In this document: positions 25,910-35,120 of the stretch, piece by piece | How positions within the stretch are numbered: the stretch's first letter is position 1 | Layout: every line of letters begins with the position of its first letter | Assembly: GCA_002708825.1 (NCBI GenBank) | Contig: PAPF01000026.1 | Span: 62,001-126,000 of the forward strand | DNA: 64,000 bases | DNA from: Phyllobacteriaceae bacterium | Lineage (GTDB): Bacteria; Pseudomonadota; Alphaproteobacteria; Rhizobiales; Rhizobiaceae | Reading direction: 5' to 3' | The notes under the pieces: model-generated | Databases searched by the model: none | Seen by the model: the letters and a program-made list of their open reading frames with translations, nothing else | Told to the model about the DNA's origin: nothing | Translations under genes and position numbers: made by a program

Positions 25910-27361
25910 AGCCCCCTCCAGACCCAGCCATGAAAGGAAGCGTTGCCAGGGCCGCGCCGGGCCACGCGGGTCGAACAGGCTGGTGCCCGGCAGGGGCGTC
26001 ACCTTGCCATCAAGCGAGGGCGGATCGAGATCCTGAAGGTCGCGCCGCCCGCCGGAAAACCGGTCGACAGCGGCAAACATGGAACCCGTTTCCTCGACAA
26101 CCCGGGCGACGTCTTCGGCAGTGGTGCCCAGATGTTCCGCGAGCAGGTCGTTCCGAAGGGTTCCGATTGCCTGCCGGTGGCTGGCCTGCGCCGCCTCGAA
26201 GCCCAGGTCGCATTCGGTGTCGAGCCCCTCTGAACGGTTGTTGAGGTTGGATGAGCCGATCCGCACAAAGGTGTCGTCGACGATGATGATCTTGGCGTGG
26301 ACCAGCACTTCCTTCCGGCTGCCGTCGGCGGCCCGGGTGCTGGCGCACATCACGCGCAGCCGTCCGTGACGGTCTGCCCGGCGCAGGCGCCGCAACAGGC
26401 GGTTGCGGTTGTATTCCATCACGATGCGCTCGACCATGCCGCGCGACGTGCGTGTCACGACGATGAGGATTTCCGGGCCCTCATCGCGGCGCAATGATGC
26501 CTCCAGCCGGCGCGCCACCCGGAACGAGGCCAGGTACTGGGTCTCGATGTAAAGCGAAGTCCGGGCAGCCAGGATGGCATCGTCGGTCAGTTTCGCCGTT
26601 TCGTGACGCCTGCGCCGGCCGAAGCCTGGCGGAACCGTCCTGGCAATGGCCACGGGACAATCGCGCAGGGCCGGCGCGATGAAGTCCGGCCATTGTGCCT
26701 GGGCACCATCCAGCGGCAAGAGCGTATCCCCGGTCGCGCGCCGCCAGCGGTCTGCCGCCACATCGCAAATGGCCCCGGCAGCGGGGCCGCAAACCAATGC
26801 CTGCGCGTCGTGCACCGGTCCGTAGGGCGACCCGGACGGCGAGCGCCGCAGGTCCTGGTCGGCAAGGTGGCGCCGGTCGTCCCAGCGCTCCGATGTCAGG
26901 TCCATGCCGCCCGCAAAGGCCAGCGTCCCGTCGACGCAGATGATCTTCTGGTGCTGTGAGGCGCGCAGCGAGTGCCTTCGGTCGAAGGCGAGCGTGATGC
27001 GGGGGTGATCCGCCCATTCATGGTCCCGGAACAGGTCGAGCGTCTTGCGCGCATAGACAGGTCCGAGTGCCCAGACGAGGATTTTCAGTTCCAGGGCCGG
27101 ATTGCGGTCCACGAGGTCGCGCAGGAACGGTCCGAGTTCGCGGGTTTCTTCGTCGTCCGGTGTGAGGTCGATATTCGGATCGAGGTCCCAGCCGACGATG
27201 ACGATCCGTTGCCGGGCAAGCGGCAGCACGCGGACAAGCGCGTCATAGTAGGTTTTCGCGTCGATCAGGAAGGCTGCCCGGTCGCTGTTCCGGATCGCCT
27301 GGCAGTTCCTGCCTTCCCGCGCTATGGGCCCGGAAGGTTCCCCTCCATTCTTCATCTCCAT
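25811..27361 (-). CDS. Phospholipase D / cardiolipin synthase-like protein (ClsB-like)
   Basis: A 516-residue PLD-superfamily enzyme. Both HKD motifs are intact: HQKIICVDGTLAFAGGMDLT and HAKIIIVDDTFVRIGSSNLN. The two-domain layout with IVIVGWDLDPNIDL at the start is that of the ClsB/PLD-like group, which transfers phosphatidyl groups to make cardiolipin or related lipids. I place the start at the ATG at 27361; a longer frame to 27496 would overlap the upstream gene. The C-terminus is charged and low-complexity and overlaps ybhN by 99 bp tail to tail. Likely cotranscribed with the EEP gene 82 bp upstream. Confidence 0.87.
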   Translation of the reverse strand: MEMKNGGEPSGPIAREGRNCQAIRNSDRAAFLIDAKTYYDALVRVLPLARQRIVIVGWDLDPNIDLTPDDEETRELGPFLRDLVDRNPALELKILVWALGPVYARKTLDLFRDHEWADHPRITLAFDRRHSLRASQHQKIICVDGTLAFAGGMDLTSERWDDRRHLADQDLRRSPSGSPYGPVHDAQALVCGPAAGAICDVAADRWRRATGDTLLPLDGAQAQWPDFIAPALRDCPVAIARTVPPGFGRRRRHETAKLTDDAILAARTSLYIETQYLASFRVARRLEASLRRDEGPEILIVVTRTSRGMVERIVMEYNRNRLLRRLRRADRHGRLRVMCASTRAADGSRKEVLVHAKIIIVDDTFVRIGSSNLNNRSEGLDTECDLGFEAAQASHRQAIGTLRNDLLAEHLGTTAEDVARVVEETGSMFAAVDRFSGGRRDLQDLDPPSLDGKVTPLPGTSLFDPRGPARPWQRFLSWLGLEGASSPEKDRQGERGQVEGQGYEEIHDAKGNHGGQ

Positions 27362-27443
27362 CCGATTTGGCAGCTCCTGTTCAAGAGACGGTTGCGCTAG
27401 CCAAACTCCGGAACGCAGCAAAGGTTTCGTTTCGCCTGCTCTC

Positions 27444-28217
27444 TCAGCCGATGGCGCTGCGCCGGTCGACGCCTGGATGGATCTCGATGTCTGCAACCAG
27501 CGGCAGGTGATCCGATGCGACCGCCGTGGCGCCGTTGCGCACGGGCGCGATGGAATGAACGGTGATGTTTCCGCTCATGAAGATGTGGTCGAGGCGCAGG
27601 AAGGGAAAACGGCTGGGGAAGGTGGCACCGTGTTTTCGCCCGGCATTGGCGTCCTTCAGGTGGCGGACGAGCCGGCGATAGGCCCGCGAGCGCGGCACCG
27701 CGTTGAAATCTCCCATCAGCAGAACGGGCTTGTGGCACAGCGGATCGCCGAGCCATTCATGTCCCAGCAGCGCGTCCACCTGGATGGAGCGCTCGATGGC
27801 CAGAAGGCCAAGATGGGTGTTGACCACCTGCAGGCTGGCGGCCGGCGTTTCCACTTCCACCCAAAGCGCGCCGCGCCGTTCCAGTTCGCGCCGGCGAATG
27901 GGCGCGGGCAGCCCGCCGCGCCTGACCAGCCGGTTGGGCAGCGCTGTGAAGATGGCGTCGCCGAAATGTTCGTCCTGCACCTGGTAGGCCGGGTGAAAAT
28001 GCATCTCCATGCCCAGCATGCGGGCGATCTCTGCTGCCTGGTCCACCCCGCCGGTGCGTGCCCGCCGCACATCCAGTTCCTGCAGCGAGACGATGTCCGG
28101 ATTGCAGGCTTGGATAACCTTCGCGATGCGTTCGGGTGAAAGGACCCGGTCGGTGCCCACGCAGCGGTGCACATTGTAGCTCATGACGCGTATGGTGCGC
28201 GGCCCATGCCTTTCCAA
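27444..28217 (-). CDS. Endonuclease/exonuclease/phosphatase family protein (YbhP-like)
   Basis: A 257-residue EEP-fold phosphodiesterase. Conserved sites are MSYNVHRCVG (Asn), IVSLQELDV (metal Glu), VVNTHLGLL, LLMGDFNAVPRSRAYR (Asp-Asn pair) and VASDHLPLVADI (catalytic Asp-His). In E. coli the homologous ybhP precedes clsB and ybhN. I choose a TTG start at 28217: AAGGAG lies six bases before it, the predicted EcfG transcript starts at about 28240, and earlier in-frame ATG codons lie upstream of that. The first ATG inside, 28184, would remove little. Substrate could be nucleic acid or phospholipid head groups. Confidence 0.83.
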   Translation of the reverse strand: MERHGPRTIRVMSYNVHRCVGTDRVLSPERIAKVIQACNPDIVSLQELDVRRARTGGVDQAAEIARMLGMEMHFHPAYQVQDEHFGDAIFTALPNRLVRRGGLPAPIRRRELERRGALWVEVETPAASLQVVNTHLGLLAIERSIQVDALLGHEWLGDPLCHKPVLLMGDFNAVPRSRAYRRLVRHLKDANAGRKHGATFPSRFPFLRLDHIFMSGNITVHSIAPVRNGATAVASDHLPLVADIEIHPGVDRRSAIG

Positions 28218-28246
28218 ACCCGGCTCCTTCGTCCTGTTGCAACGCC

Positions 28247-28272
28247 AACCGTTGCAATGGTGCTTTGGTTCC
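28247..28272 (-). promoter_or_regulatory. EcfG promoter of the EEP-PLD operon
   Basis: On the minus strand GGAAC, 17-base spacer, GGTT. It sits 40 bases after the end of coxD and starts transcription just before the TTG-initiated EEP gene. Confidence 0.7.
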
Positions 28273-28311
28273 GGCTGCGGGCGCAAGCCGGAATCGCGTA
28301 TTTCCTGCGTT

Positions 28312-28563
28312 TCAGCCGATCAGCGTCAACCCGTAGAGAATGCCGAGCCAGAGCAGGGCGGCCGCAGCCGCGAGCCGTGGCAGGAGACCAGGTCCGGCCA
28401 GATGCATGAAGACAGTGGCGATGATGACGGCCTTGGCCGCCGCTATCGCCAGATTGAGCACCGGGTTGAAGATCCCGAGTTCGATGAAGGACAGCATGAC
28501 CGTTGCTGCCAGCAGGACCAGCAGACCAAGCACGGCCAGAATGGATTTGCGGATCTCGCTCAT
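28312..28563 (-). CDS. coxD: Cytochrome c oxidase subunit IV (caa3 type)
   Basis: An 83-residue membrane protein with three hydrophobic segments, last in the ACIII-oxidase operon. It matches the small prokaryotic COX4 / CtaF-like family by size, position and the central FIELGIFNPVLNLAIAAAKA followed by FMHLAG. Such subunits stabilise the oxidase rather than carry cofactors. ATGA overlap with coxC upstream shows translational coupling. Confidence 0.85.
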   Translation of the reverse strand: MSEIRKSILAVLGLLVLLAATVMLSFIELGIFNPVLNLAIAAAKAVIIATVFMHLAGPGLLPRLAAAAALLWLGILYGLTLIG

Positions 28564-29198
28564 CGGTCGATCAGGTAAAGCACGGGAAAGAGAAACACCC
28601 AGACCATGTCGATGAAATGCCAGTAGAGGCCGATGGCCTGCACGCGCCGCATGCGCCGCGCATTGTCTGACGATCGCCACAGCAGAAGAATGCCAAGCAC
28701 CGCGATGATGCCGGACAGAAGGTGCAGGGCATGCAGGCCCGTCATGGCGAAGTAGAGGTTGAAGAACAGTTCCGCTTGCGCGGCCGCCGGGCCGTCATGG
28801 CGGAAGGGCGCGCCAAGCACCGGCGCAAGCCCCTCGGCATATTCCATCGCATACTCGCTTGCCTTGATGGCAAGGAAGGCGGTGCCCAGAACGGCGGTGG
28901 CGGCCAGCAACCAGGCGGCCGGCCGTCCCTTGTGCGCGGCGGTGAATGTGTGCGCCAGCGCCATGGTGAAGCTGCTGGCGATCAATATGGTCGTGTTGAT
29001 GGTGCCCAGCGGCAGCGAGAGATGCCTTGCGGCTTCCGCAAAGGCCTCTGCGTGATCGAGCCGCGCGACGAGATAGACCAGCAGCACCGCGCCGAACAGC
29101 ATGGCTTCCGAGGCCATGAAGATCCACATGCCGAAGGCATCCGCCTGGCGTTCGCGTTCGGCTGACCGGAAGGCTTCGCTGGAGACGGACGGGTTCAT
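28560..29198 (-). CDS. coxC: Cytochrome c oxidase subunit III
   Basis: A 212-residue membrane protein with five hydrophobic helices, the short five-helix form of COX3. It has [18 protein letters not shown] with the conserved Glu, [40 protein letters not shown] with the conserved His, and [19 protein letters not shown] at the end. It lies between coxA and coxD with ATGA overlaps on both sides. Confidence 0.93.
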   Translation of the reverse strand: MNPSVSSEAFRSAERERQADAFGMWIFMASEAMLFGAVLLVYLVARLDHAEAFAEAARHLSLPLGTINTTILIASSFTMALAHTFTAAHKGRPAAWLLAATAVLGTAFLAIKASEYAMEYAEGLAPVLGAPFRHDGPAAAQAELFFNLYFAMTGLHALHLLSGIIAVLGILLLWRSSDNARRMRRVQAIGLYWHFIDMVWVFLFPVLYLIDR

Positions 29199-30805
29199 CG
29201 CTCGCCCTCCGGTGGCGGATAATCGTAGACGGGCCCGGTCGCCTCCGGCGTTTCCTCGAAATTGTGCGGCGGCGGCGGCGAGGGCGTTTTCCATTCCAGC
29301 CCGCTTGCCGCCCACGGATTGGCTCCGGCCCGCTCGCCCCTGAACAGCGACCAGGTGAGATAGCCGAGCGGCAGCAGGTAGCCGGCAGCCAGGATGACCG
29401 CGCCGGCCGAGGACAGCACGTTCCAGAAGGCGAATTCCGGCGGATAGGCATGGTAGCGCCGCGGCATGCCGAGATAGCCGAGGATGTATTGCGGAAAGAA
29501 GGTCAGGTTGAAGCCGGTGAAGGTCATGGCGGCGGCGATCTGCCCCCACAGTTCCGGATACATCCGGCCCGTCATCTTCGGCCACCAGAAGTGCAGCCCG
29601 CCCATGAAGGCCGAAACCATGCCGCCCACCATGATGTAGTGAAAATGGGCGACCACGAAATAGGTGTCGTGCAGATGGACGTCGACGGCGATGGCGGCGA
29701 CAAACAGGCCGGCCAGTCCGCCGAAGGTGAACAGGCCAAGGAAACCAAGTGCGTAGAGCATGGGTGCGGGAAAGCGGATATGCCCCTTGCGCAGGGTCAG
29801 GCTCCAGTTGAACACCTTGATCGCCGAGGGGATGGCCACGCAATAGGACAGGAAGGAGAAGACGATGCCCGCATAGGCCGATTGCCCGCTGACGAACATG
29901 TGGTGGCCCCAGACCAGAAAGCCGAACACGGCAATGGCCATGCTCGACAGCGCCACGGCCTTGTAGCCGAAGAGCGGCCGGCGGCTGAAGCAGGGGATGA
30001 GTTCCGACACCACGCCCATGCCGGGCAGGATCATGATGTAGACGGCCGGATGCGAATAGAACCAGAAAAGGTGCTGGAACAGCAGCGGGTCGCCGCCAAG
30101 CTGCGGATCGAACACGCCGATGCCGAACACGCGTTCCAGCACTATAAGGATCAGCGTTGCAGCCAGCACTGGCGTCGCCAGCACCATGACGAGGCTCGTC
30201 GCATACATCGTCCACACGAAGATCGGCAGGCGGAACCATGTCAGCCCCGGCGCGCGCAGCTTGTGAATGGTCACGATGAAGTTGATGCCGGTCATGATGG
30301 AGGAGAAGCCGACGATGAACACGCCGAAGGCGGCCGCGCTGACATGGGAATTGGTCAGGCTGGAGAGCGGCGTATAAAAGGTCCAGCCGGTATCCACCCC
30401 GCCGGCGACCACGGCGAACAGCGCGAAAAGGCTGCCGGCCATGAAGACGTACCAGCTTGCCAGGTTGAGCCGCGGGAAGGCCAGGTCGCGGGCGCCCAGC
30501 ATCAGCGGCAGCAGGAAATTGCCCAGAGTCGCCGGGATGGACGGCACCAGGAAGAACCAGATCATGATGATGCCGTGAATCGAGAACAGGCGGTTGTAGA
30601 TGTCGTCGCTGACGAGGTCGCCCGCCGGACTGGCCAGTTCCAGCCGCATTGCCACGGCCATCGCGCCGCCGATGAAGAAGAAGAAGGTCAGGGCGGCGAA
30701 ATAGAGCCAGGCCACGCGCTTGTGGTCGGTCGTCGCCAGCCAGGCGCGTGCGCCCCAGCCGTTCGAGAAGTAGGTTTGCGGGCGCCCGGCCGTCTCAATT
30801 GTCAT
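29195..30805 (-). CDS. coxA: caa3-type cytochrome c oxidase subunit I, A2 subtype
   Basis: A 536-residue heme-copper oxidase core subunit with twelve helices, reducing oxygen to water and pumping protons. Heme a ligand His is in [10 protein letters not shown], the Cu-B histidines in YSHPAVY and VWGHHMF, and the two heme His in VVAHFHYIM. The usual proton-channel Glu of HPEVY is absent: the motif is [14 protein letters not shown], the Tyr-Ser form of A2-type oxidases such as Rhodothermus caa3. The C-terminal 30 residues are Pro/Glu-rich and hydrophilic. ATG at 30805 is preferred over 30841; it overlaps coxB by 11 bases. Confidence 0.95.
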   Translation of the reverse strand: MTIETAGRPQTYFSNGWGARAWLATTDHKRVAWLYFAALTFFFFIGGAMAVAMRLELASPAGDLVSDDIYNRLFSIHGIIMIWFFLVPSIPATLGNFLLPLMLGARDLAFPRLNLASWYVFMAGSLFALFAVVAGGVDTGWTFYTPLSSLTNSHVSAAAFGVFIVGFSSIMTGINFIVTIHKLRAPGLTWFRLPIFVWTMYATSLVMVLATPVLAATLILIVLERVFGIGVFDPQLGGDPLLFQHLFWFYSHPAVYIMILPGMGVVSELIPCFSRRPLFGYKAVALSSMAIAVFGFLVWGHHMFVSGQSAYAGIVFSFLSYCVAIPSAIKVFNWSLTLRKGHIRFPAPMLYALGFLGLFTFGGLAGLFVAAIAVDVHLHDTYFVVAHFHYIMVGGMVSAFMGGLHFWWPKMTGRMYPELWGQIAAAMTFTGFNLTFFPQYILGYLGMPRRYHAYPPEFAFWNVLSSAGAVILAAGYLLPLGYLTWSLFRGERAGANPWAASGLEWKTPSPPPPHNFEETPEATGPVYDYPPPEGER

Positions 30806-31736
30806 CGGCTTCGCTCCCGCCAAGGGACCGGATATGCGCAACCAGCATCTGCAACTCGCCCTCCTCGATCAGTCCGTCGAAACTCGGCATCACCGGTGCG
30901 TAGCCTGCCGCCACCTGCTTTTGCGGCATCAGGATGGAATCGCGGATATAGGCTTCGTCGGCGATCACGGTCTGTCCGCTTGCCAGTGGTACCGGCCGGC
31001 CGAACAGCCCCTTCAGCGAAGGCGCGCGCATCTCGGACGATTGGCCGTGACAGCCCGAACAGCCCAGTGCCCGGAACAGTTCCGCGCCCTGTTGGGCAAG
31101 CGAGGTGCTCTCACCCTGCCGCGCCAGCCAGCCGGTAAAGTCTTCCGGCTTCATCACCACGATCCAGCCACCCATGGCCGAGTGCTGGGTGCCGCAATAT
31201 TCCGCGCAGAACAGGCGGAACCGGCCTTCCTTCGTGGGCGTGAACCAGACACGGGTCGAGCGGCCCGGCACCGCGTCCTGCTTGACCCGGAAGGCGGGCA
31301 CGAAAAACGAATGGATCACGTCCTGGCTGCCCAGCGTCACCTGGACCGGCTGGCCGAGCGGCACATGCAGCGTGTTGATCTCGCGCTGTCCGCCGGGGTG
31401 GCGGAATTTCCACATCCATTGCTTGCCGATGGCCGAGATCCGCAGCGCATCGCCGGGCGGTCGCTGATGATCGACGAACAGGCGGGCGCCATAGGCGAAG
31501 ATGACGAAGGCAGTGACCACGCTTGCGCTGGTCCAGCCGATTTCCAGGGCCATGTTGCGCTTGCGCTGGCCCGACCGGTCGGCAGGCGAACCCTCGCGGT
31601 AGCGCACGGCATAGCCGATGACGAGCGCCGAGAGAAAGACGCCAAGCGCGCCGGAAAAGGCCACGAGCGCGAAGAACAGCACGTCGATTGACGGCGCGAT
31701 GGAGGAAGCCTGCTCGGGAAACCAGCGGAAGTTCAT
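30795..31736 (-). CDS. coxB: Cytochrome c oxidase subunit II with fused cytochrome c
   Basis: A 313-residue subunit. Two N-terminal helices (about 15-45 and 75-100) anchor a periplasmic cupredoxin with the Cu-A site: His in DVIHSFFVP, then [12 protein letters not shown] (Cys-x3-Cys-x3-His-x2-Met). A C-terminal cytochrome c domain follows with CSGCH and the axial Met in VMPSFDG, which makes the oxidase caa3-type. The fused heme would accept electrons directly, here probably from ActE or ActA of the neighbouring complex. ATG at 31736 overlaps the SCO stop as ATGA. Confidence 0.95.
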   Translation of the reverse strand: MNFRWFPEQASSIAPSIDVLFFALVAFSGALGVFLSALVIGYAVRYREGSPADRSGQRKRNMALEIGWTSASVVTAFVIFAYGARLFVDHQRPPGDALRISAIGKQWMWKFRHPGGQREINTLHVPLGQPVQVTLGSQDVIHSFFVPAFRVKQDAVPGRSTRVWFTPTKEGRFRLFCAEYCGTQHSAMGGWIVVMKPEDFTGWLARQGESTSLAQQGAELFRALGCSGCHGQSSEMRAPSLKGLFGRPVPLASGQTVIADEAYIRDSILMPQKQVAAGYAPVMPSFDGLIEEGELQMLVAHIRSLGGSEADDN

Positions 31737-32491
31737 GGCCGCCTCCGCCGCATCAGGAGGCTGACCGCAACGGCCATGGCGATCAGCATGGCCACCGCCC
31801 CGGCGCGCACGCCGGCCCATATGGCCGGGGTGTATTGCCCCTTTGTCGCGTCGTAACCGGCGCATAGCAGGAAGACCCGGTCGGCCAGCGTTCCAAGCTG
31901 CCCTTGGGAGGCTTCCGCCATGGCCAGCCGCAGGTCGCGGGGCGTTGCGGTCAGGCCCGGCAGGGCTCGGGCGATCCGCCCGTCCGGCGTCAGGGCGATG
32001 ACGGCGACCGGATGCACGAACTGGCCTGCGCGCGGCCGTGCCATGACGTCCATGCCGGCCTCACCCGCCAGCACCGGCCCTGCGTCCCCGGTCAGGAAAC
32101 GCCATGCCGACAGGCCTTGCGCATCTGTGGCATCGGCCATGGCGTCCCTGGCGAAGGCGGCGTCCGCCGCACCTTCCGACGGATCGATGGACACGAAAAG
32201 CACACGGTAGCCGTCCGGGGCCAGACCGGACCGTTTCAGGTCCGCCGCGACGCCGCGCTGCGTCACGCCGCACAGGTTCGGGCACCGGTCATAGCCGAAG
32301 ATGAGAAAGGCCGGCCGGCCGTCCATGAAGGCCGACAGGGGCGCCTCGCGCGACTGCACATCCGTGAAGGCGAGGCTCGTGTCGAGCCGCTCCCCGATGG
32401 CCGGATCGAAGGCGGGGCGCGCAATGTCTTGGGCGCCCGCGTCCACCGGCAGCAGCATGAGGAAACCAAGGGCAACAACAGCCCGGTTCAT
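31733..32491 (-). CDS. SCO1/SenC-type copper chaperone
   Basis: A 252-residue thioredoxin-fold protein that helps insert copper into Cu-A of CoxB. The copper site is GYDRCPNLCGVT plus the distal His in QFVHPVAVIAL. A signal peptide (VVALGFLMLLPVDAGAQ) leads it out and a C-terminal helix (AVAMLIAMAVAVSLLM) with RRRRP re-anchors it; most SCO proteins are instead N-terminally anchored, so the topology is like the ScoC-type proteins found in ACIII clusters. Coupled by ATGA overlaps to the genes on both sides. Confidence 0.9.
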   Translation of the reverse strand: MNRAVVALGFLMLLPVDAGAQDIARPAFDPAIGERLDTSLAFTDVQSREAPLSAFMDGRPAFLIFGYDRCPNLCGVTQRGVAADLKRSGLAPDGYRVLFVSIDPSEGAADAAFARDAMADATDAQGLSAWRFLTGDAGPVLAGEAGMDVMARPRAGQFVHPVAVIALTPDGRIARALPGLTATPRDLRLAMAEASQGQLGTLADRVFLLCAGYDATKGQYTPAIWAGVRAGAVAMLIAMAVAVSLLMRRRRP

Positions 32492-32928
32492 GGCCTATCC
32501 TCCCGGCATTTCGCGGCCTGCGGTGCCCCCGGTACAGTGTCCGCCAGCCGTGCGCAGTCTTTCCCGGCCCGCTTCCGCACCTGATCCCCAAAGCGCGGAA
32601 GGCCACGTTCGGCGACGATCGCTATCGCTTCCTCGACCGGGATCCGGGCGATGCCCTTTTCGCGGTCCACCCATGCCAGTTCCTCGAACGCGCGGCGCTG
32701 GCGCGCTGCGAATGCCTTGTGATCGCCGCGCGGATCGCGCTGCAGGGCCGGCGAGGCGGCATTGCCTTGCGAGGCGCGGCCTTCCGGCTGCCATGGCGGT
32801 TCCGCGCCGAAGGTGAGGCGCAACAGGACAAGCGCCACCACGAGGAAGAGGACAAGCCCGCCGGCAAAGACCAGCACCGCGCGCGCGTTGACATCGCGGG
32901 TTTCATGCGGGCGCGCATTGTCAGCCAT
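32488..32928 (-). CDS. Uncharacterised 146-residue membrane-anchored protein of the ACIII-oxidase operon
   Basis: One transmembrane helix (AVLVFAGGLVLFLVVALVLL, about residues 16-37) with a short cytoplasmic N-terminus and a periplasmic remainder. The C-terminal half has FEELAWVDREKGIARIPVEE then AIAIVAERGLP, a pattern also met in proteins encoded beside ACIII and caa3 genes: Trp-Val-Asp-Arg, then an Ile-Pro and an amphipathic helix. A late Cys pair (KDCARLADTV, AAKCRED) is present. Translationally coupled to SCO (ATGA) and overlapping actF by 8 bases. A role in assembling or joining ACIII and the oxidase is my inference; I know no named function. Confidence 0.8.
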   Translation of the reverse strand: MADNARPHETRDVNARAVLVFAGGLVLFLVVALVLLRLTFGAEPPWQPEGRASQGNAASPALQRDPRGDHKAFAARQRRAFEELAWVDREKGIARIPVEEAIAIVAERGLPRFGDQVRKRAGKDCARLADTVPGAPQAAKCREDRP

Positions 32929-34060
32929 GGCGCACCTCCCTCTGGACAGCGCAAAGGAGGGCAGGACGGGTGAGGAGAAGTCCGAACAGCAGCGACCAGA
33001 GGCCGGCCGCCGTGTAAAGGGCAACCGCTTCGCCCCACAATTCAGGCGATGGCGTAACCGCAAGCGCAGGCCGCAAGCGCCACAGGGTCGCCAGCACTTG
33101 CCCGGCGAGGACGCAGGCCGCCAGCATGGCGATACCACGCCGCGAGCGCTTCACGCGGACCGAAAGGAAACCCGCGAAGGGCAGGGCGAAGCCGATGGCG
33201 ACGATGAGCCAGAGAACGATGCGCCATCCGCCCTCGACGCGGTGCAGATACCAGCGCGCCTCGTGCGGCAGGTCGCCGGCCCAGATGACGAGCCATTGCA
33301 TGTAGGCCAGATAGGCCCAGATCAGCAGGAAGCCGAACAGGATGCTGGCGATATCGCGCCCAGCCGTGGAACCGGATTCGCCGCCAGGCTCCCGCGTCAC
33401 CGGCCTCCGCCACGTTGTCACCAGCACCGCGAGCGCACAGGCCGACACCGCCTGCGATGCCATGACCAGCACAGGATGGATCGTGGAGATAAAGCCGGGT
33501 TCCAGCGACATCATCCAGTCGGTGACAAAGAAGAGCATCGCCACCGAATGGGCGATCAGCGCGGCGGCGGCGCCCCCCTGGTGGCGCAGCCGGTGCGCCG
33601 CTTCCCCCGGTGCCGTCCAGGTCAGCACGAGATGGCAAAGCCCCAGCCAGAGCGCGGCACAAAGGGCGAAGCGCGCCATGAAGAAGGGCAGGTTCAGATA
33701 GGCGAGCTTGTGGCGCACCGCTTCCGGCAGGTTGCCCGTATCCCCTTGCGCCCAGGGAAACAGGACGTCCGCGCCCGCAAGCAGCGGCAGGTGGAAAAGC
33801 AGGGCCAGTGGAATTGACCCGGTCATGGCCCTGAGCGCGGGCAGCAGGGCGCGGCCCCAGGCTCCCCCGGTGAGAAGATGCACAAGCAGCAGCGTCATGG
33901 CGCCGAGCCCAAGGCCGAGAACGAAGCTGGATGCGGTGAACCAGCCCGCCAGAAGCCCGTCAGGGCCCGCGAACACGGCCGCCAGAAGCAGCGCAAGCCC
34001 GGCCACGCCGGTGATCGCGGCCGCGATGGCGGGCCAGGGCCGGTTGCGCGGCCGGATCAT
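32921..34060 (-). CDS. actF: Alternative Complex III membrane subunit ActF
   Basis: A 379-residue integral membrane protein with about ten hydrophobic segments. ActF pairs with ActC in the quinol-oxidising membrane part of ACIII. Typical traits: FWTAPGEAAHR-like LTWTAPGEAAHRLRHQGG, FFVTDWMMSLEPGFISTIHP, a segment shared by ActF homologues, and WYLHRVEGGW. It binds no cofactor that I can see. It follows actE with an ATGA overlap. Confidence 0.9.
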   Translation of the reverse strand: MIRPRNRPWPAIAAAITGVAGLALLLAAVFAGPDGLLAGWFTASSFVLGLGLGAMTLLLVHLLTGGAWGRALLPALRAMTGSIPLALLFHLPLLAGADVLFPWAQGDTGNLPEAVRHKLAYLNLPFFMARFALCAALWLGLCHLVLTWTAPGEAAHRLRHQGGAAAALIAHSVAMLFFVTDWMMSLEPGFISTIHPVLVMASQAVSACALAVLVTTWRRPVTREPGGESGSTAGRDIASILFGFLLIWAYLAYMQWLVIWAGDLPHEARWYLHRVEGGWRIVLWLIVAIGFALPFAGFLSVRVKRSRRGIAMLAACVLAGQVLATLWRLRPALAVTPSPELWGEAVALYTAAGLWSLLFGLLLTRPALLCAVQREVRHG

Positions 34061-34596
34061 GACGCACCTCCCGCCGGACCCAGGCGGTCGCGCAGACGTT
34101 GGGGCAGGTTGTCCACCGGCGCGTGGCGGGAATACTGCAGCGCCCTGATATAGGCGACAATGGCCCAGCGGTCGTCCGGCGGCACGCGTGATGCATAGGG
34201 ATACATCACGCCGTAGCCGTCGGTGATGACGTTGTGGAAATGGCGGTCCGGGGCGGAACGCAATGCCGGCTGGTGAAAGCTGGGCGGAGCCGGAAAGCCG
34301 CGCTGCACGATCATTCCGTCGCCTTCACCGGTGCTGCCATGGCAGGGCGCGCAGAACACGTCGAAGCGCTCCTGTCCGCGCCGCAGCAGGTCGGGCGTGA
34401 TGGCGAACGGGATCCTGTCCGGGACCGGCGACAGGTCGGCATCGCGGGCAACCGTTCCTGTTACGGGCGTGCGTGCCGATGCGCCGTCGGGGAACAGGCC
34501 GCTGGCCTCCAGCGGGTCATGGCGTGGCGCATCCGCCATGTCCTGTTCGCAGCCGGAAACGAGAAGCGCGCAAAGAAGGAGGGCGGCCGTTCTCAT
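34057..34596 (-). CDS. actE: Alternative Complex III mono-heme cytochrome c, ActE
   Basis: A 179-residue lipoprotein cytochrome. The signal ends in LLVSGC, so the mature protein is anchored through a lipidated Cys. A single CAPCH is near residue 82 with the likely axial Met in YGVMYPYASRV. ActE carries electrons out of ACIII to the oxidase cytochrome domain. Coupled by ATGA overlaps to actD and actF. Confidence 0.92.
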   Translation of the reverse strand: MRTAALLLCALLVSGCEQDMADAPRHDPLEASGLFPDGASARTPVTGTVARDADLSPVPDRIPFAITPDLLRRGQERFDVFCAPCHGSTGEGDGMIVQRGFPAPPSFHQPALRSAPDRHFHNVITDGYGVMYPYASRVPPDDRWAIVAYIRALQYSRHAPVDNLPQRLRDRLGPAGGAS

Positions 34597-35120
34597 GGGG
34601 CCACCTCCGTCACATCCCGCGCACCGAGACGGCGCAGCAGGGCGCCCGTTTCGTCGCGGTCGAATACCGGATCGGCGGCCTCGACCAGCAGGCAGAAATT
34701 GCCACCGGATTCCGCCGAGAGCAGCGGGGAATGGAAGACCGGGTGGTAATATTGCGGCAGGCCGTTTGCCGCCAGCATTCCGAAAAAGGCCGCCAGGGCC
34801 GCGCCAAGGATACCGCCTTCAAAGGCAAGCACGATGAAGGCCGGCCAGGAATGCAGGCCGCGCCCGCCGGCATTGATCGGGTAGTCCACGAGGACGGAAT
34901 AGAGGATGAGCCCGTATGTTGCACCCGCGCCGGCAATCGCCCCCGCGAGGACGAGATAGGGCAGGCGCGTCGGCGCCATGCCCAGCGCCTCGGCAAGGCC
35001 GTCGACGGGGAAGGGCGAAAAGGCATCCATGCTCCGGTAGCCGGCAGTGCGCAGGCGCCGCACCGCCTCGACCAGGGGCTCGGGTCCGGAAAACGAGGCG
35101 ACGATGCCGAAACAGGTCAT
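34593..35120 (-). CDS. actD: Alternative Complex III subunit ActD (DUF3341)
   Basis: A 175-residue protein with two transmembrane helices in the middle (about 55-80 and 95-120). The N-terminal domain ECD-type pattern is IVASFSGPEPLVEAVRRL and YRSMDAFSPFPVDGLAEAL, the DUF3341 hallmark. The C-terminal HPVFHSPLLSAESGGNFCLL is also conserved. No cofactor. It lies between actC and actE, both joined by ATGA overlaps. Confidence 0.92.
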   Translation of the reverse strand: MTCFGIVASFSGPEPLVEAVRRLRTAGYRSMDAFSPFPVDGLAEALGMAPTRLPYLVLAGAIAGAGATYGLILYSVLVDYPINAGGRGLHSWPAFIVLAFEGGILGAALAAFFGMLAANGLPQYYHPVFHSPLLSAESGGNFCLLVEAADPVFDRDETGALLRRLGARDVTEVAP

